A stretch of DNA of 64,000 bases from assembly GCA_001464765.1 (NCBI GenBank), contig LNDV01000010.1, forward strand, positions 124,001 to 188,000, in the 5' to 3' direction. The translations under genes and the position numbers were made by a program. Every line of letters starts with the position of its first letter. Position 1 is the first letter of the stretch. Shown here piece by piece: positions 47,801 through 55,561 of this stretch. Below the pieces are notes generated by a model that was not told the origin of the DNA, ran no database searches, and saw only the letters and a list, made by a program, of their open reading frames with translations. This stretch comes from Betaproteobacteria bacterium Ga0077526 (GTDB lineage Bacteria; Pseudomonadota; Gammaproteobacteria; Burkholderiales; Ga0077523).

Positions 47801-50800
47801 TGAGCCGGTGCTCGTCGCGGCATGGTCTGAAGGCAATGGCAACGAGTCCGAGATCTGGTACGCAGTCGGCCGTCGTACGGTCGCCGGCACCATCGCCTGG
47901 ACTGCTCCGATCCGTCTTACCGATGACGCTGTTGCGGATGGCGTGCCCACGATCCTCGAAGGCGACGGCGGCGAGGTGGTCATCGCGCATCTCAAGCGGA
48001 ACGCGGATATCGATGACGACTCGGACTTCTATGTAACGCCCATCGATATGACGGTGCCCGCTGTGCCGGCACCGGCCATGGCAGCGGCAGCGGCGACTGT
48101 GACCGACGGCGCTGCGGAAGGTCCGATCGCAGAACCCTCGGCCGTGAGCCAGATCCAATATGCCTACTCCACCGGTGTAGATGTTGGCAAGCGATTCGGC
48201 TTCGCCAGCGCCAAGGGCAAGTTCTCGCTCGCCGGTGCGTTCGCCATCGACGACGAAGCGTGCAAGGCGACGGTGACGGCGACTGCCGCGGCGGAGTTGG
48301 AGTTCTCCGGTGATACCGAAGGCTTCAAGGTCGGCGGTGGCATTGCTGCCAAGGGAGAGTGGAAGGTCGACAAGGCCGCCAAGGACTGGAAGCTGAGCAA
48401 GGCCCAGGTCGACGTGCTGGCGAGTTTCGCCTGGTATCGGAAGTACGTCGTCCTGCGCACGCTGAGCCTTTTTCCCGCGCTTACGGCGCCCGCCACCGCC
48501 CTGGCCAACGTACTTCAGGAGCTCAATCGTATCGGTCTGCGGGTCGAGGATCGGATGGGATTCCAGATCGCGCTCAAGGGCAGCCTGATCTGGAACAACG
48601 ATGCGAAGTTTCCGGACATCCTGATTCCCGATGACGGCAAGGTCAGGCTTGCTGCGAATCTCACGCCGCAGTTCCTGATGGCGCTCGGGTCTGATCTGCC
48701 GGGGTCGCCCGTGTTCGTGGGCAGTGGCAAGGACGCCATCAAGACGCCGAAGGCGCAGATCACGGTGAAGGCCGGCGTAGAGTTCGAAGTCTCACCGGTA
48801 CCGGGCAAGGATTTCACGGTCAATCTGACGGGCGAGGCCAAGTTCGAGTATCTCGATCACGAGATCACCTGGGCCTTCACGCCGATCTTCCAGACGTTCG
48901 ACGCCACGGAGAGCAGTGCCCTGGACTCGGCCGCGCTGGCGGCCAGCAGTACGCCCGTGTGGGTGTACAACCCCGACGCCGGCGTCGGCACGGCGGCACG
49001 CTATGGCTCGAACAGTCTCCTGCCGGCCGTCGAACTCGACCTGCTCGAGGATGGCGGGATGGTGTTCGCCCGTCGCAATGACGATGCCTACGGCGTCTGG
49101 TCGCACGCGACGCACGGCACGACGCCCGGTTCGGTCATCCGCGTTGCCGACTTCGACGGTGCCTTCGGTGTGCCGTCCGACATTCCCGGGACCGAGGGGC
49201 TCAATGACAGCATCACCGCGGGGCACGACGCCGGCGGACGCCGGATCGTCGTCTGGTCGAGGGGGAAAAACGCGGGGATCGCCAACGGTGCGGGCGGGAT
49301 CGACGCTGCGATCGCCGCAGCCAAGGATGTCGATCTTGTCTATTCGGTGTTCGAGAACGGCCAATGGAGCACGCCGGCGACCGTGGCGCAGACGCAGGGG
49401 CGCGATACCGGTACCCGTCTGGTCACACTGGCGGATGGCACACTGAATGTAGTCTGGGTGGAGGAATCCGACTCCGGTGCGGAAGTCGTGCGGCAAAGCG
49501 CGTGGACGGGGACAGGCTGGACCGCAGCGAGCGTCGTCGCCAACGCGGAGTCGATCACCGGCCTTGCCGTCACAGCCTCGGGCGCGGGACTCGTCGCTGT
49601 CTGGAATCAGAATACGGCGGGGGAGGGCGAAGAGCCGGTGTTCCGCCTGTTCCAGAGCCAGTACAACGGCACGACCTGGTCTGCGGCCACCTTGCTCGTC
49701 GTGCCCGGGGTTTCCACGGCAGGCACAACTGCTCAGGTAGCGGCCGCGTCTGGGTCACCACTCGAAGTCCAATCCATCGTGCCTGTGCCTATTCCGGAGA
49801 AGTGCCTCGAGTGCGACGACATCGAGTATCAGATCCAGCGTTCCAAGGTCTGCCGTGATGACGTACGCGAGGTGTCGGAACGACTGAAGCAGGGCGACAA
49901 GTGCATCGTCCGCACGGTCGTCTACAACCCCTGCAGCGTGAGACCGCGAGACCCCAACGATATCGTCGGTCCGGAAGGGTTCGGCGACGAGGCCTGGGTC
50001 ACGGGGAGCGAGACGCTCGACTACATGATCCGCTTTGAGAACGCCGCGGACGCCACCGCCCCCGCGCAGGAGATCGTCGTCACGCAACAGCTCGACGCCG
50101 ATCTCGACTGGCGCAGCTTCCGCCTGACCGGTTACGGCTTCGGCGACGCGCGTGTGGATCTCGACAATCCCGAGGCCTTCCACCTCAAGCGTCTCGACAT
50201 GCGTGCCACGCTGGGCGTGTTCGTCGACGCTTTCGTCAACGTGGATGTCGCGTCCGGTCTCATCACGATGCGCCTGCGCGCGATCGATCCGGCGACCGGA
50301 TCCAAGCCGCTCGACGCATCCGTCGGGCTTCTTCCGCCCAACGACAGTTCGGGCCGCGGCCAGGGCTTCTTCACCTACACCGTCCGTCCGCGGGCGGATA
50401 CGGAGAGCGGCGCTCGCATCGATGCCGAGGCGACGATCGTCTTCGACGCCGAGGAACCCATCATCACGCCTTCGATCTTCAACACGATCGACGCGGGTGT
50501 GCCGACGAGCGCCGTGACGGCGTTCGCGACGGCGACGACCGAGAATCCCACCTTCCTCGTGAAGTGGAGCGGTGCAGACGACGGCACGACCTCCGGTCTG
50601 TCCGCATTCAACGTCTACGTGAAGGAAGGCGAGGAAGGGCACTGGGACGAGTGGCAGGTTCTCACCACGGACACCCAGGCCTGGTTCACCGGGGAAGCCG
50701 GCAAGACCTACGCGTTCTTCAGCGTGGCCATCGACAACGCGGGCAACCGCGAAGCGGATCCGCCTTCCGATGCTCATGGTCACGCCATCGCCGATGCCGA

Positions 50801-53800
50801 CATCACCATTCAAGGCGCGTTGCCGAGCGCCGAAGGCGTGGTGTTCGAGGACACCGACGGGGATGGGCAGCAGGACGCCGGCGAGTCGGGTGTTGGCGGA
50901 CGCATGGTGTTCGTCGATGCCGACCTCGATGGTGTGTTCGATGCGGGTGAGGCGTCGGTGCTCACTGGCGCCGATGGCGCCTTCCGGTTCGACGCGCTCG
51001 CCGAAGGTTCTTACCGCTTCGCGCAAGTGATCCCTTCCGGATGGCTGCCGGGCTCGGCCACACCGGCCTACTACAGCTTCAACCTGGTTCGCGGCGATGT
51101 CGTCACCGACATCGACTTCGGGGACTATCGAGCTGCCGAGATCGCGGGCGCCGTGTTTGCGGACAACGACGGCGACGGCGTGCGAGACGCCGGGGAGAAC
51201 GGCATTGCCGGGGCGACGGTGCGGCTCGACCGCGATGCCAACGGCTCCGTCGATCTCACGGTGCTGTCCGACGCCGACGGCAACTATCGCTTCACCGGCC
51301 TGACATTGGGCACTTACCGGGTCACTCAGGTGCTGCCGGCCGGTGCTTTCGACACCACTCCCGGTGGAGCTCGCACGGTCGTGCTCGACGCAAGCGGGGA
51401 AGCCGCCGAGGGCACGCTGCTGGGCCGGGTGATCGGCGCAGAGATTCGCGGCGCCAAGTTCGAGGACGTGAACGGCAACTCGGTGCGCGATGCCGGCGAG
51501 AACGGCCTGTCGGGATGGACGATCTTCCTCGATGCCAACGGCAACGGGCTTCTCGACACCGGCGAGCGTCGCACGGTCACGGGAGCGGATGGCACCTACG
51601 TGTTCTCCGGCCTCCTGCCCGGCACTTACACGGTCGCGGAAGTCATGCAGTCCGGCTGGATGCAGACCTCGCCGGCGACTTCCACCGGGTCCGCGACGCT
51701 TACGCGTCTCGAACTCACCGGGTCGGGTGCCACGCTCGAACTGCCGGACAGCGCGGTGGAAGCGTCCGCGGTCGCGTCCTCCGCCATCGCTGGCAACGGC
51801 TGGGCGAGCACGTTGACCGGGCTCGACGCATTCCGCGCGGACTCCCGGTTCGACGGCATCGACGGAGACGGGATGGCGGTCGTGGTTATCGATACCGGGA
51901 TCGACCTCGACCATCCGTTCTTCGGCACCGACGCCGACGGCGACGGCCAGGCCGACCGCATCGTGTTCGACTACGACTTCGCCGATGGCGATGACGATGC
52001 TTCCGATCGCAACAACCACGGTTCCCACGTCGCGAGCCTGATCGGTTCGTCCGATGACCAGTACGGCGGCGTGGCGCCGGAGGTGGATCTCATTTCCCTC
52101 AAGGTGTTCGGCGATGACGGTCAGGGGTACTTCTCCTACCTCGAGGCCGCGCTGCAATGGGTCGTGACAAACGCGGACCGTTTCAATGTCGGCGTCGTGA
52201 ACCTGTCGCTGGGCGACAGCGGCAATTGGACCGACGCCATCGGCCGCTACGGGCTGGGTGACGAGTTCGCTGCGCTCGCTGCGAAGAACATCATCGTCAC
52301 CGCGGCGGCGGGTAACCACTACGCCCGATTCCAGGGGGCGATGGGTGTCGCCTATCCTGCGGCGGATCCCGCCGTGCTGGCAGTGGGCGCGACCTGGGCG
52401 GCCGATCTTGGCGGACCGTGGACCTTCTCCGGCGGGGCGACCGACAACAGCACGGGCGCCGACCGGATCGCGAGCTTCTCCCAGCGTGACGCGGCACAGC
52501 TCGATGTGTTCGCGCCGGGGGCGCGCCTCGTGGGCGCCAACGCCAGCGGCGGCACGGCGACCATGCAGGGCACCAGCCAGGCTTCGGCCTACATGGCCGG
52601 CGTAGCAGCGCTCGCGCAGGATCTCGCGCTCGAGGTGCACGGTCGTCGCCTTTCCACCGGCGAGTTCGAGCGCCTCGTGGCCGCGAGCGCCGTGCACATC
52701 GTCGACGGAGACGACGAGGACGTGAATGTCCGTCGGACCGGCCTCACCTTCGACCGCATCGATGTCGCGGCGCTGGCGGAAGCCATCCTCGCGTTCGATC
52801 CCTCGTCCGGAGACGGCGGTACCGGTTCCGGGTCCGGCGATGGCGACGGTGGTTCTCCCGGCGTGTCGCCGAGCGCTGGGCCTGCCGTACGCACCATCGG
52901 TGTAACCGCGGCCGAAGTGGTGCTGGGTGCCGACTTCGGCAACTTCCGTCTGGGCAGCGTATCGGGAGCCGTCGTGCACGATCTGGACGCGGACGGTGTC
53001 GTGGACGCCGGGGAATCGGGCGCCGGGCTTTCCGGCTTCACGGTGTTCCTCGACGGCAATTCCAACGGCACGCTGGACACCGGCGAGAGCTTCACGCTGA
53101 CGGATGGCAGTGGCCAGTTCGGCTTCACCGATCTCGGTCCGGGGGCGCGGCAGGTTCGCGTCGTGGAACAGGCGGGCTGGAAGAACGTTACGACGAGCGT
53201 CCCCGTGGTGATGACCAGTGGCGCGACTCTCGAAGCGACTCTCGGCGTCAACGCAAAGCCCGAACTCGCCGCCATTGGCGACCAGACCGTTCTCGAAGGC
53301 GATACCGTCAGCGTGGTGCTGCAGGGTGCCGACACGACGGGCGACTCGCTCACCTACAGCGTGGTGTACGGCCCGGCCGGCGTCGACGTTGATCCCGACA
53401 CCGGGGCGCTCACCTGGCTCGCCGCGGATGGTGACGCCGAGGAAATCGTGCTGGTCCGTGCGACTGACCGTGCAGGATCGGTTGCCGAGCGCAGCTTCCG
53501 AGTCACTGTGTCCAACGTGGCGCCGACGCTTTCCGCAACCGGCGCGACCTCGGTCGTGCAAGGCCAGCCCTATGTGCTCACGCTCGCCTCGTCCGATGTC
53601 GGCGACGACACCGTGAGTGCCTGGCAGATCGCCTGGGGCGACGGCACGCAGCAGACGTTCACCGCTGCGTCGGGCGCGCCGACTCACGTTTACGCGACGC
53701 CGGGTTCGTTTGCCGTGACGGTCTCTGCGACTGACGAGGACGGCACGTATGTCGTTCCGGCGCCCACGGTTCAGGTGCTCGCGGCGGGGCTCCAGGTTAC

Positions 53801-55499
53801 GTCGTTCGACCAGACCGACTCCGGTTTCCGTGTGCGGCTCTCGCAGGCGCTGGACGCCTCCAAGCTCAACCTCTACGACGCCGCGGCGTTCGCCCTTGGC
53901 GCAGCGGATATGACCGTGACCAACTCGGCCGGTCGCAATGTGGGGGGCAGCCTGGTACTGGATGCCGACAACCGGGGCTTCGCCTTCGTCCGAACCGGCG
54001 GGCCGCTCGCTGCGGGCAGCTATACGGTGACGATGCGCAGCGCGGCTAACGCGTTCGTCACGTCTTCCGGTCTGCTTCTCGATGGGAACAGTGACGGCAC
54101 GGCAGGTGATGCCTACGTTCGCAACCTGGTGGTCAGCGGTACCGGTGCGGTCCTGTCCATCGGTGAGATCGCCCGAGGACCGGGGCAGGGCCTGGATGCG
54201 CCCGCCACTTCCGCCGGTCTGCCAGTCACGCTCTCCAACGCGGCCGGCGCGACCGCAGTCCGATTCACGTTGCGCTATGACGCCGCTCTCATCTCGCTTT
54301 CCCAGGTCGTGGCGGGGGCAGGCCTGCCCGCGGGCAGTGGCGTCGTCTTCAACATCGTCAGTCCGGGTGTCGTCGAGGTTCAGGTCAATGCGGCCTCGGC
54401 GCTCGGTGCAGGCGCACTGGAACTGGTGCGTGTCCGAGCAACGGTGAGTACCACCGCGCCCTACGGTGCGAAGCAGGTACTCGATCTCACCGACGTCAGC
54501 ATCAACGGCGGAGCGATTGCAGTGCGTGCCGATGACGGTGTGCACGTGGTGGGCTTCATCGGGGATACGTCCGGGAACGCGCGCTACTCGACGCTCGACG
54601 TCCAGCGTATCCAGCGGGTGTCCGCCCTGGCGGATACCGGTTTCGGTGCCTGGCCTCTGGTGGACCCGGTGATCATCGGGGACGTCAACACGAGCGGTAC
54701 GCTGACGACCCTGGATGCCACGAGACTGCAGCAGTTCCTCGTGGGTGTCCCCCGGCCCGAGATCCCCGCCATTCCCTCCGGGATCGGACCGATCACCTTC
54801 GCCGGTGCCGACCCGCTGATCCGTCTCGGTACCGCCATCGGCGCGAACGGGGCGACGGTCGCGGTACCCGTCACGATCGACACGACGGCCGATCTCGAAT
54901 CCATCGAACTCATTGCCACCTACCCGGCGGGAAGCCTCGAACTCCTCGAGATCCGTCTGGCCGGCGTCGCGATCGACTTCCAGTTCGTGGTCAAGTCGTC
55001 CAGCACGCCGGGGCGCCTCGCGCTTGATGCTTCCCGCTTTGCGCAGCTCGCGGGCGGCGGCGGGCGGGTCGCGGACCTCGTCTTCCGCATCACAAACGGT
55101 GCAAAGGGCGTTGTGCCGATCGATCTGCAGTGGGCAGCCCTGAACGAGACCCGCCTCACGCTCAACCCGGAACCGAAGGTCGGGCCCGACATGACGGACG
55201 GCAAGGTCTACGTGGTGCCGCCCAGGGTGTCGACGATCCGTGTGCCCGCGCCGATCACGGTGCAGCCGACGGCCGCAGCGGTGCCGCCCGCTCCCGAGAG
55301 CGCAATGGCGGTGACGACGGCTGCAGGTGCGTCTCCGTGGATGGAGGGCTGGTGGCCTGCGGCGGAACCGGCGGGGAGCGACAAGCGCCAGACCGCCACG
55401 GCGAAGGCGCCAGCCAAGGCGGCGCCCGCCAAGGTGTCGCCGAAGGTCGTGCTCGATGCCGACTACTGGCAGCTGCGCGACGCCGCGCTGAAGAAGTAG
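38826..55499 (+). CDS. Giant LEPR-XLL surface protein with CARDB array, nested subtilase, cohesin-like and dockerin-like modules
   Basis: 5,557 residues. Start: GTG 38826 or, better spaced from AGGAG, GTG 38832. Parts in order: an N-terminal LEPR-XLL-type segment (FEPRVLMSADL, about 48-58); Ig-like regions; a C-type-lectin-like domain (about 539-690; NWGPGEPNNN, WNDADD); ten CARDB-like repeats (about 1165-2438); a prepeptidase-C-like domain (about 2440-2545); a long unassigned region; a Cys-rich segment with CLEC (about 3658); SdrD-type repeats from about 4005; a subtilase with D4356, H4398, N4497 and S4584; a further SdrD-type repeat; cadherin/PKD-like domains; a cohesin-like domain (about 5110-5240); a dockerin-like pair (D5247, D5286); and a second cohesin-like domain (about 5330-5450). 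No ordinary signal peptide or RTX tail is seen. It is likely exported to the surface, by an unidentified route. Confidence 0.85.
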   Translation: MPVSSSRIRSHAEQLIHRTQAGRRAVAARVGKWLSSRSQRSRAFLEPFEPRVLMSADLMPGTGVGITTSSDPLVVVNSAFVSNGETYSEAQRFVLLGFNNGLDSTKPGWDPGRIRLDYLAEGEPPAEVPRTSYGVGGNLPAGELFLVYLDDGTDLAQGQYRLTLPENSVFDFSGDGNDEWNITFNLFAERPRVASVSLTDWNGEPLAGGTVTQDRPVFTLSNASGDEVSATIRFDRLLDSFAADVEDVILTNVDTGRRISLAPTSNDSAQRFFLDQVDDGSGNTVSSLTLLLPALREGNYSLTLVSGNDAFSDAFSGLALNGSPTFPLPSGANTVSGDDFVWHFSLDAPDRVVSLGPLKPFPGQMSVATLTGSVYAENPDTGAPADIDAFGTFVVEPGRRVSLALRPTGVAASGGAAELRLTVLRVDGGNAFELASFNAAAPGQGLLVTADQLPELADGGEFLVEVSSVQGGSAYSLNVVVDAVVDPVLRGEANVDAFANAVDLMPSSTSLGTNTNGVDRVRVGALGEFLRTTGVPSDGAPIFDSATGRFYQIVSAPGITWTNAEAEARSRFFAGMQGRLVSIASAEQGLWLQQTFSLQALERLWLGIRQLDGSNEPGDGWVDANTSTPLGFTNWGPGEPNNNGNPANTPDTENYVILTGAANASGPLWNDADDGSFGVPAGYLVEYGAEGFQGAMSKMFRIDLVEGQPATLLAQWAPERGVPAPAIPLTLELFDANGTVLATGEWGLADGGVTIRNFRPDATGTYFVRVVAYNEGRFGLTATLGMALDTEAPEDNNYATGGRVQDISATRAVLASLRPSIFRHFGGPFGFFDNTDLDTTDRFAFYSAGGETIGLELGVFGTDPGDPPGELTVDIQLLSPDGAVLYDSNPDNPTGVTGIGIGTTLPTQSGLYQVLVRPRSNIDFNVDAFGTYSLSISGTPVQAPNQALVPEPGSPFRTNQANGAFVSFTFDRAVRADSFDPAEDLVLPPGVTALSFSGSSGGRTVYAFVDLPAVDGAYTFTLKEGAVVDFEGNTNAAHTAQVVLDRVPPQFVSVAPQAGPAPLSQIVVTFDEPLDPSSVSPSMIEIDRPNGSPLDLSGMTATLTNGTDIVFTFASPLIDLGTYTYRLRPAARDVAGNGTDTDGDGTPGEFFDDAVTGTFIVGGADLVVSSITQTDIVLNGDVFRLSWTIRNDGVLPTTAPFWFDGVYLSSDATYDAGDLLVANATAIGVVLGAGESMEQGVNLQISAFQSSVYPRGEHYLIVRTDVDGRQIETDNANNTGVSAQTIRVVYPQDLAPGAITLPPTAAPGDGVRIQYTVTNTGDLPTSGSLREDFYLSSTPDRNGTIANLGNYQVPAGSLPVASGGSYAVDQTVTLPRVTSLVPGTYYIVVESDTFFTQDDVNRNNNVRAQAITLVAPSVPDLLVTDIAAPTLAEAGQTIDVSWTVTNHGNAALPNSTWTDVVTVVDANGATVLTSQNFPVTAALAVGGSLTRTQSITLPITLSGDYRVIVRTDTGGTTGAVYEHNPGEFDNTTQDADVMRVIQPRVPNLVVTQITPASVAFSGQNVTVSWTVQNTGNEATPSLWYDHVVLSADPIYNREDFQTLQSDNRIANPRFLAPGESYTNSATFRIPDGLQGDLYWIVFTDWQGQVYEGLPAAQNADNISAGVLQHVDLTPPPDLRVSTVTVPPVAFSGQPVTISYQVRNQGLGPTGVSEWHDFVYLSRRAEFDNTATRVTTVTRTGGLDAGGLEAGPADSYTRQATFSLPIGESGGFYVHVVTDAINQVYEHTITAEGNNAGSSAAIDVALTPPPDLVVSSVTAPAVVRAGEQLAFQYTLRNDGATITPNGSWADGVFLSTDAVLDESDLRLGGVIAQSIAAGAAQQLSGRFIVPVTFATGDYYLIVKGDADNGVFEGLPGPGGDPEANNTRSVIVRIEQKPADLVVETLQVAPAVDSGTAVAVSYTVRNAGTGSTLDTGWLERVVLSASGVYGAEDNILLATYVRDGLAAGESEAHDESVVLPTALASGNYTLFVVADTNNFLFEGAAGETNNLRAASIVVTRRAPDLAISAVTGPATATIGQTAGFGWHVDNVGVAATDSLYWSDLVYLSTDTVLSDDDLTLTSVLRGNPLASGAGYNAGVSITVPLSAARKDGSSLVSLTAGSYHLIFVADGAGQVGDPERSNNRATRAITLLPDSPPDLIVEGLTVPEQVYSGTLASLSWTLRNAGTSATTVTTYTSFYASRDAILDNADIYIGQTSEPAGMAVGAVRNVTQAVTIPGALNGPYFVFAVADGYGAVRESNEGNNVAMASGLMQVLARPPADIVVGTITIPADATAGRTATLQYTVTNLGTPILDGSRWQDAVYLSADAVFDANDALFSTHLRGGPIATGGSYTQVATAQVPAVSPGTYNVIVRSDIFNTLPETNDVNVGASLDRFEIVVPALVLDAPAIAETIAAGQSRVYRIDNVPAGEVLKITLDAVSTTSANVLYVSRGEVPSQTDFDFVSSFGFEPDAEIVIPATEAGTYYVLIRGEVNSGSQSVSLRADRVPFSIADVNAKIIDTSGDATLRIDGARFENGMVFELVAGNGTVISASRVVVDSPTEAYATFNTFTASTGTYSVRGRLASGTEVVVADAVILEEGEGGDTWVQVTGPAAIYKGQPNAFTVSYFNEGTGDAFAPLVIVESVANVPMGLTPATSNGLVPIFFMGASLDGAAEILRPGATYAQRVHFRTPDAIGAEIDFEVSRVDVGDSRTISDWSAIEQSVRPTDISDAQWQAWWGRVQPRIGTTWGELAQLLNRMMLMVSDTGEPPVRDVRAIFSAMVTEFPTFVPFVSLSGTAVDSASGTPQGGVEIAAYRETGQGYLLEGRAVTAADGSFVFAALRPGHYAFVLPERSFDMNADGTADSAMPGLQVTEADGQTVALRILPVETAAAIAEEDRNAQLVTDAAGTAHMVWQRNGEIWHATLVNGVWSGATRLQFGEAYDVTVHAMSNPGAGEPVLVAAWSEGNGNESEIWYAVGRRTVAGTIAWTAPIRLTDDAVADGVPTILEGDGGEVVIAHLKRNADIDDDSDFYVTPIDMTVPAVPAPAMAAAAATVTDGAAEGPIAEPSAVSQIQYAYSTGVDVGKRFGFASAKGKFSLAGAFAIDDEACKATVTATAAAELEFSGDTEGFKVGGGIAAKGEWKVDKAAKDWKLSKAQVDVLASFAWYRKYVVLRTLSLFPALTAPATALANVLQELNRIGLRVEDRMGFQIALKGSLIWNNDAKFPDILIPDDGKVRLAANLTPQFLMALGSDLPGSPVFVGSGKDAIKTPKAQITVKAGVEFEVSPVPGKDFTVNLTGEAKFEYLDHEITWAFTPIFQTFDATESSALDSAALAASSTPVWVYNPDAGVGTAARYGSNSLLPAVELDLLEDGGMVFARRNDDAYGVWSHATHGTTPGSVIRVADFDGAFGVPSDIPGTEGLNDSITAGHDAGGRRIVVWSRGKNAGIANGAGGIDAAIAAAKDVDLVYSVFENGQWSTPATVAQTQGRDTGTRLVTLADGTLNVVWVEESDSGAEVVRQSAWTGTGWTAASVVANAESITGLAVTASGAGLVAVWNQNTAGEGEEPVFRLFQSQYNGTTWSAATLLVVPGVSTAGTTAQVAAASGSPLEVQSIVPVPIPEKCLECDDIEYQIQRSKVCRDDVREVSERLKQGDKCIVRTVVYNPCSVRPRDPNDIVGPEGFGDEAWVTGSETLDYMIRFENAADATAPAQEIVVTQQLDADLDWRSFRLTGYGFGDARVDLDNPEAFHLKRLDMRATLGVFVDAFVNVDVASGLITMRLRAIDPATGSKPLDASVGLLPPNDSSGRGQGFFTYTVRPRADTESGARIDAEATIVFDAEEPIITPSIFNTIDAGVPTSAVTAFATATTENPTFLVKWSGADDGTTSGLSAFNVYVKEGEEGHWDEWQVLTTDTQAWFTGEAGKTYAFFSVAIDNAGNREADPPSDAHGHAIADADITIQGALPSAEGVVFEDTDGDGQQDAGESGVGGRMVFVDADLDGVFDAGEASVLTGADGAFRFDALAEGSYRFAQVIPSGWLPGSATPAYYSFNLVRGDVVTDIDFGDYRAAEIAGAVFADNDGDGVRDAGENGIAGATVRLDRDANGSVDLTVLSDADGNYRFTGLTLGTYRVTQVLPAGAFDTTPGGARTVVLDASGEAAEGTLLGRVIGAEIRGAKFEDVNGNSVRDAGENGLSGWTIFLDANGNGLLDTGERRTVTGADGTYVFSGLLPGTYTVAEVMQSGWMQTSPATSTGSATLTRLELTGSGATLELPDSAVEASAVASSAIAGNGWASTLTGLDAFRADSRFDGIDGDGMAVVVIDTGIDLDHPFFGTDADGDGQADRIVFDYDFADGDDDASDRNNHGSHVASLIGSSDDQYGGVAPEVDLISLKVFGDDGQGYFSYLEAALQWVVTNADRFNVGVVNLSLGDSGNWTDAIGRYGLGDEFAALAAKNIIVTAAAGNHYARFQGAMGVAYPAADPAVLAVGATWAADLGGPWTFSGGATDNSTGADRIASFSQRDAAQLDVFAPGARLVGANASGGTATMQGTSQASAYMAGVAALAQDLALEVHGRRLSTGEFERLVAASAVHIVDGDDEDVNVRRTGLTFDRIDVAALAEAILAFDPSSGDGGTGSGSGDGDGGSPGVSPSAGPAVRTIGVTAAEVVLGADFGNFRLGSVSGAVVHDLDADGVVDAGESGAGLSGFTVFLDGNSNGTLDTGESFTLTDGSGQFGFTDLGPGARQVRVVEQAGWKNVTTSVPVVMTSGATLEATLGVNAKPELAAIGDQTVLEGDTVSVVLQGADTTGDSLTYSVVYGPAGVDVDPDTGALTWLAADGDAEEIVLVRATDRAGSVAERSFRVTVSNVAPTLSATGATSVVQGQPYVLTLASSDVGDDTVSAWQIAWGDGTQQTFTAASGAPTHVYATPGSFAVTVSATDEDGTYVVPAPTVQVLAAGLQVTSFDQTDSGFRVRLSQALDASKLNLYDAAAFALGAADMTVTNSAGRNVGGSLVLDADNRGFAFVRTGGPLAAGSYTVTMRSAANAFVTSSGLLLDGNSDGTAGDAYVRNLVVSGTGAVLSIGEIARGPGQGLDAPATSAGLPVTLSNAAGATAVRFTLRYDAALISLSQVVAGAGLPAGSGVVFNIVSPGVVEVQVNAASALGAGALELVRVRATVSTTAPYGAKQVLDLTDVSINGGAIAVRADDGVHVVGFIGDTSGNARYSTLDVQRIQRVSALADTGFGAWPLVDPVIIGDVNTSGTLTTLDATRLQQFLVGVPRPEIPAIPSGIGPITFAGADPLIRLGTAIGANGATVAVPVTIDTTADLESIELIATYPAGSLELLEIRLAGVAIDFQFVVKSSSTPGRLALDASRFAQLAGGGGRVADLVFRITNGAKGVVPIDLQWAALNETRLTLNPEPKVGPDMTDGKVYVVPPRVSTIRVPAPITVQPTAAAVPPAPESAMAVTTAAGASPWMEGWWPAAEPAGSDKRQTATAKAPAKAAPAKVSPKVVLDADYWQLRDAALKK
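42318..46140 (+). repeat. Ten tandem CARDB-like repeats
   Basis: Each unit of about 125 residues starts with a PPDLVVSSVT-like strand and contains VSWTVRNxG, a YLSxDAxxDxxD segment and a GxYYLIVxxDxxxxVxExNExNN end. The units are divergent in sequence, so this is an old array. CARDB (cell-adhesion-related bacterial) domains are Ig-like spacers in large surface proteins. Confidence 0.8.
50838..53240 (+). repeat. SdrD-B/Cna-B-like repeats interrupted by a subtilase
   Basis: Four units start at about 50838, 51135, 51438 and 52955. Each has a Ca-binding-like D(T/N)DGDGxxDAGE motif and a GWxxT end. The third is split: its first part ends near GWMQTSP (about 51660), and its last strand (VLGADFGNFRLG, about 52920) comes after the protease domain. 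The split is inferred from how the neighbouring repeats end. Confidence 0.7.
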
Positions 55500-55512
55500 G
55501 TGCCGGAAACGA

Positions 55513-55553
55513 AGAGGCCCCCGCCCGGTGAGGGTGGGGGCCTCTTTGCTTTC
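55513..55553. terminator. Bidirectional intrinsic terminator after the giant gene
   Basis: AGAGGCCCCC and GGGGGCCTCT form a 10-bp stem with a 13-nt loop, followed by TTGCTTT on the plus strand. It lies between convergent genes. Confidence 0.85.
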
Positions 55554-55561
55554 GAACTTGC

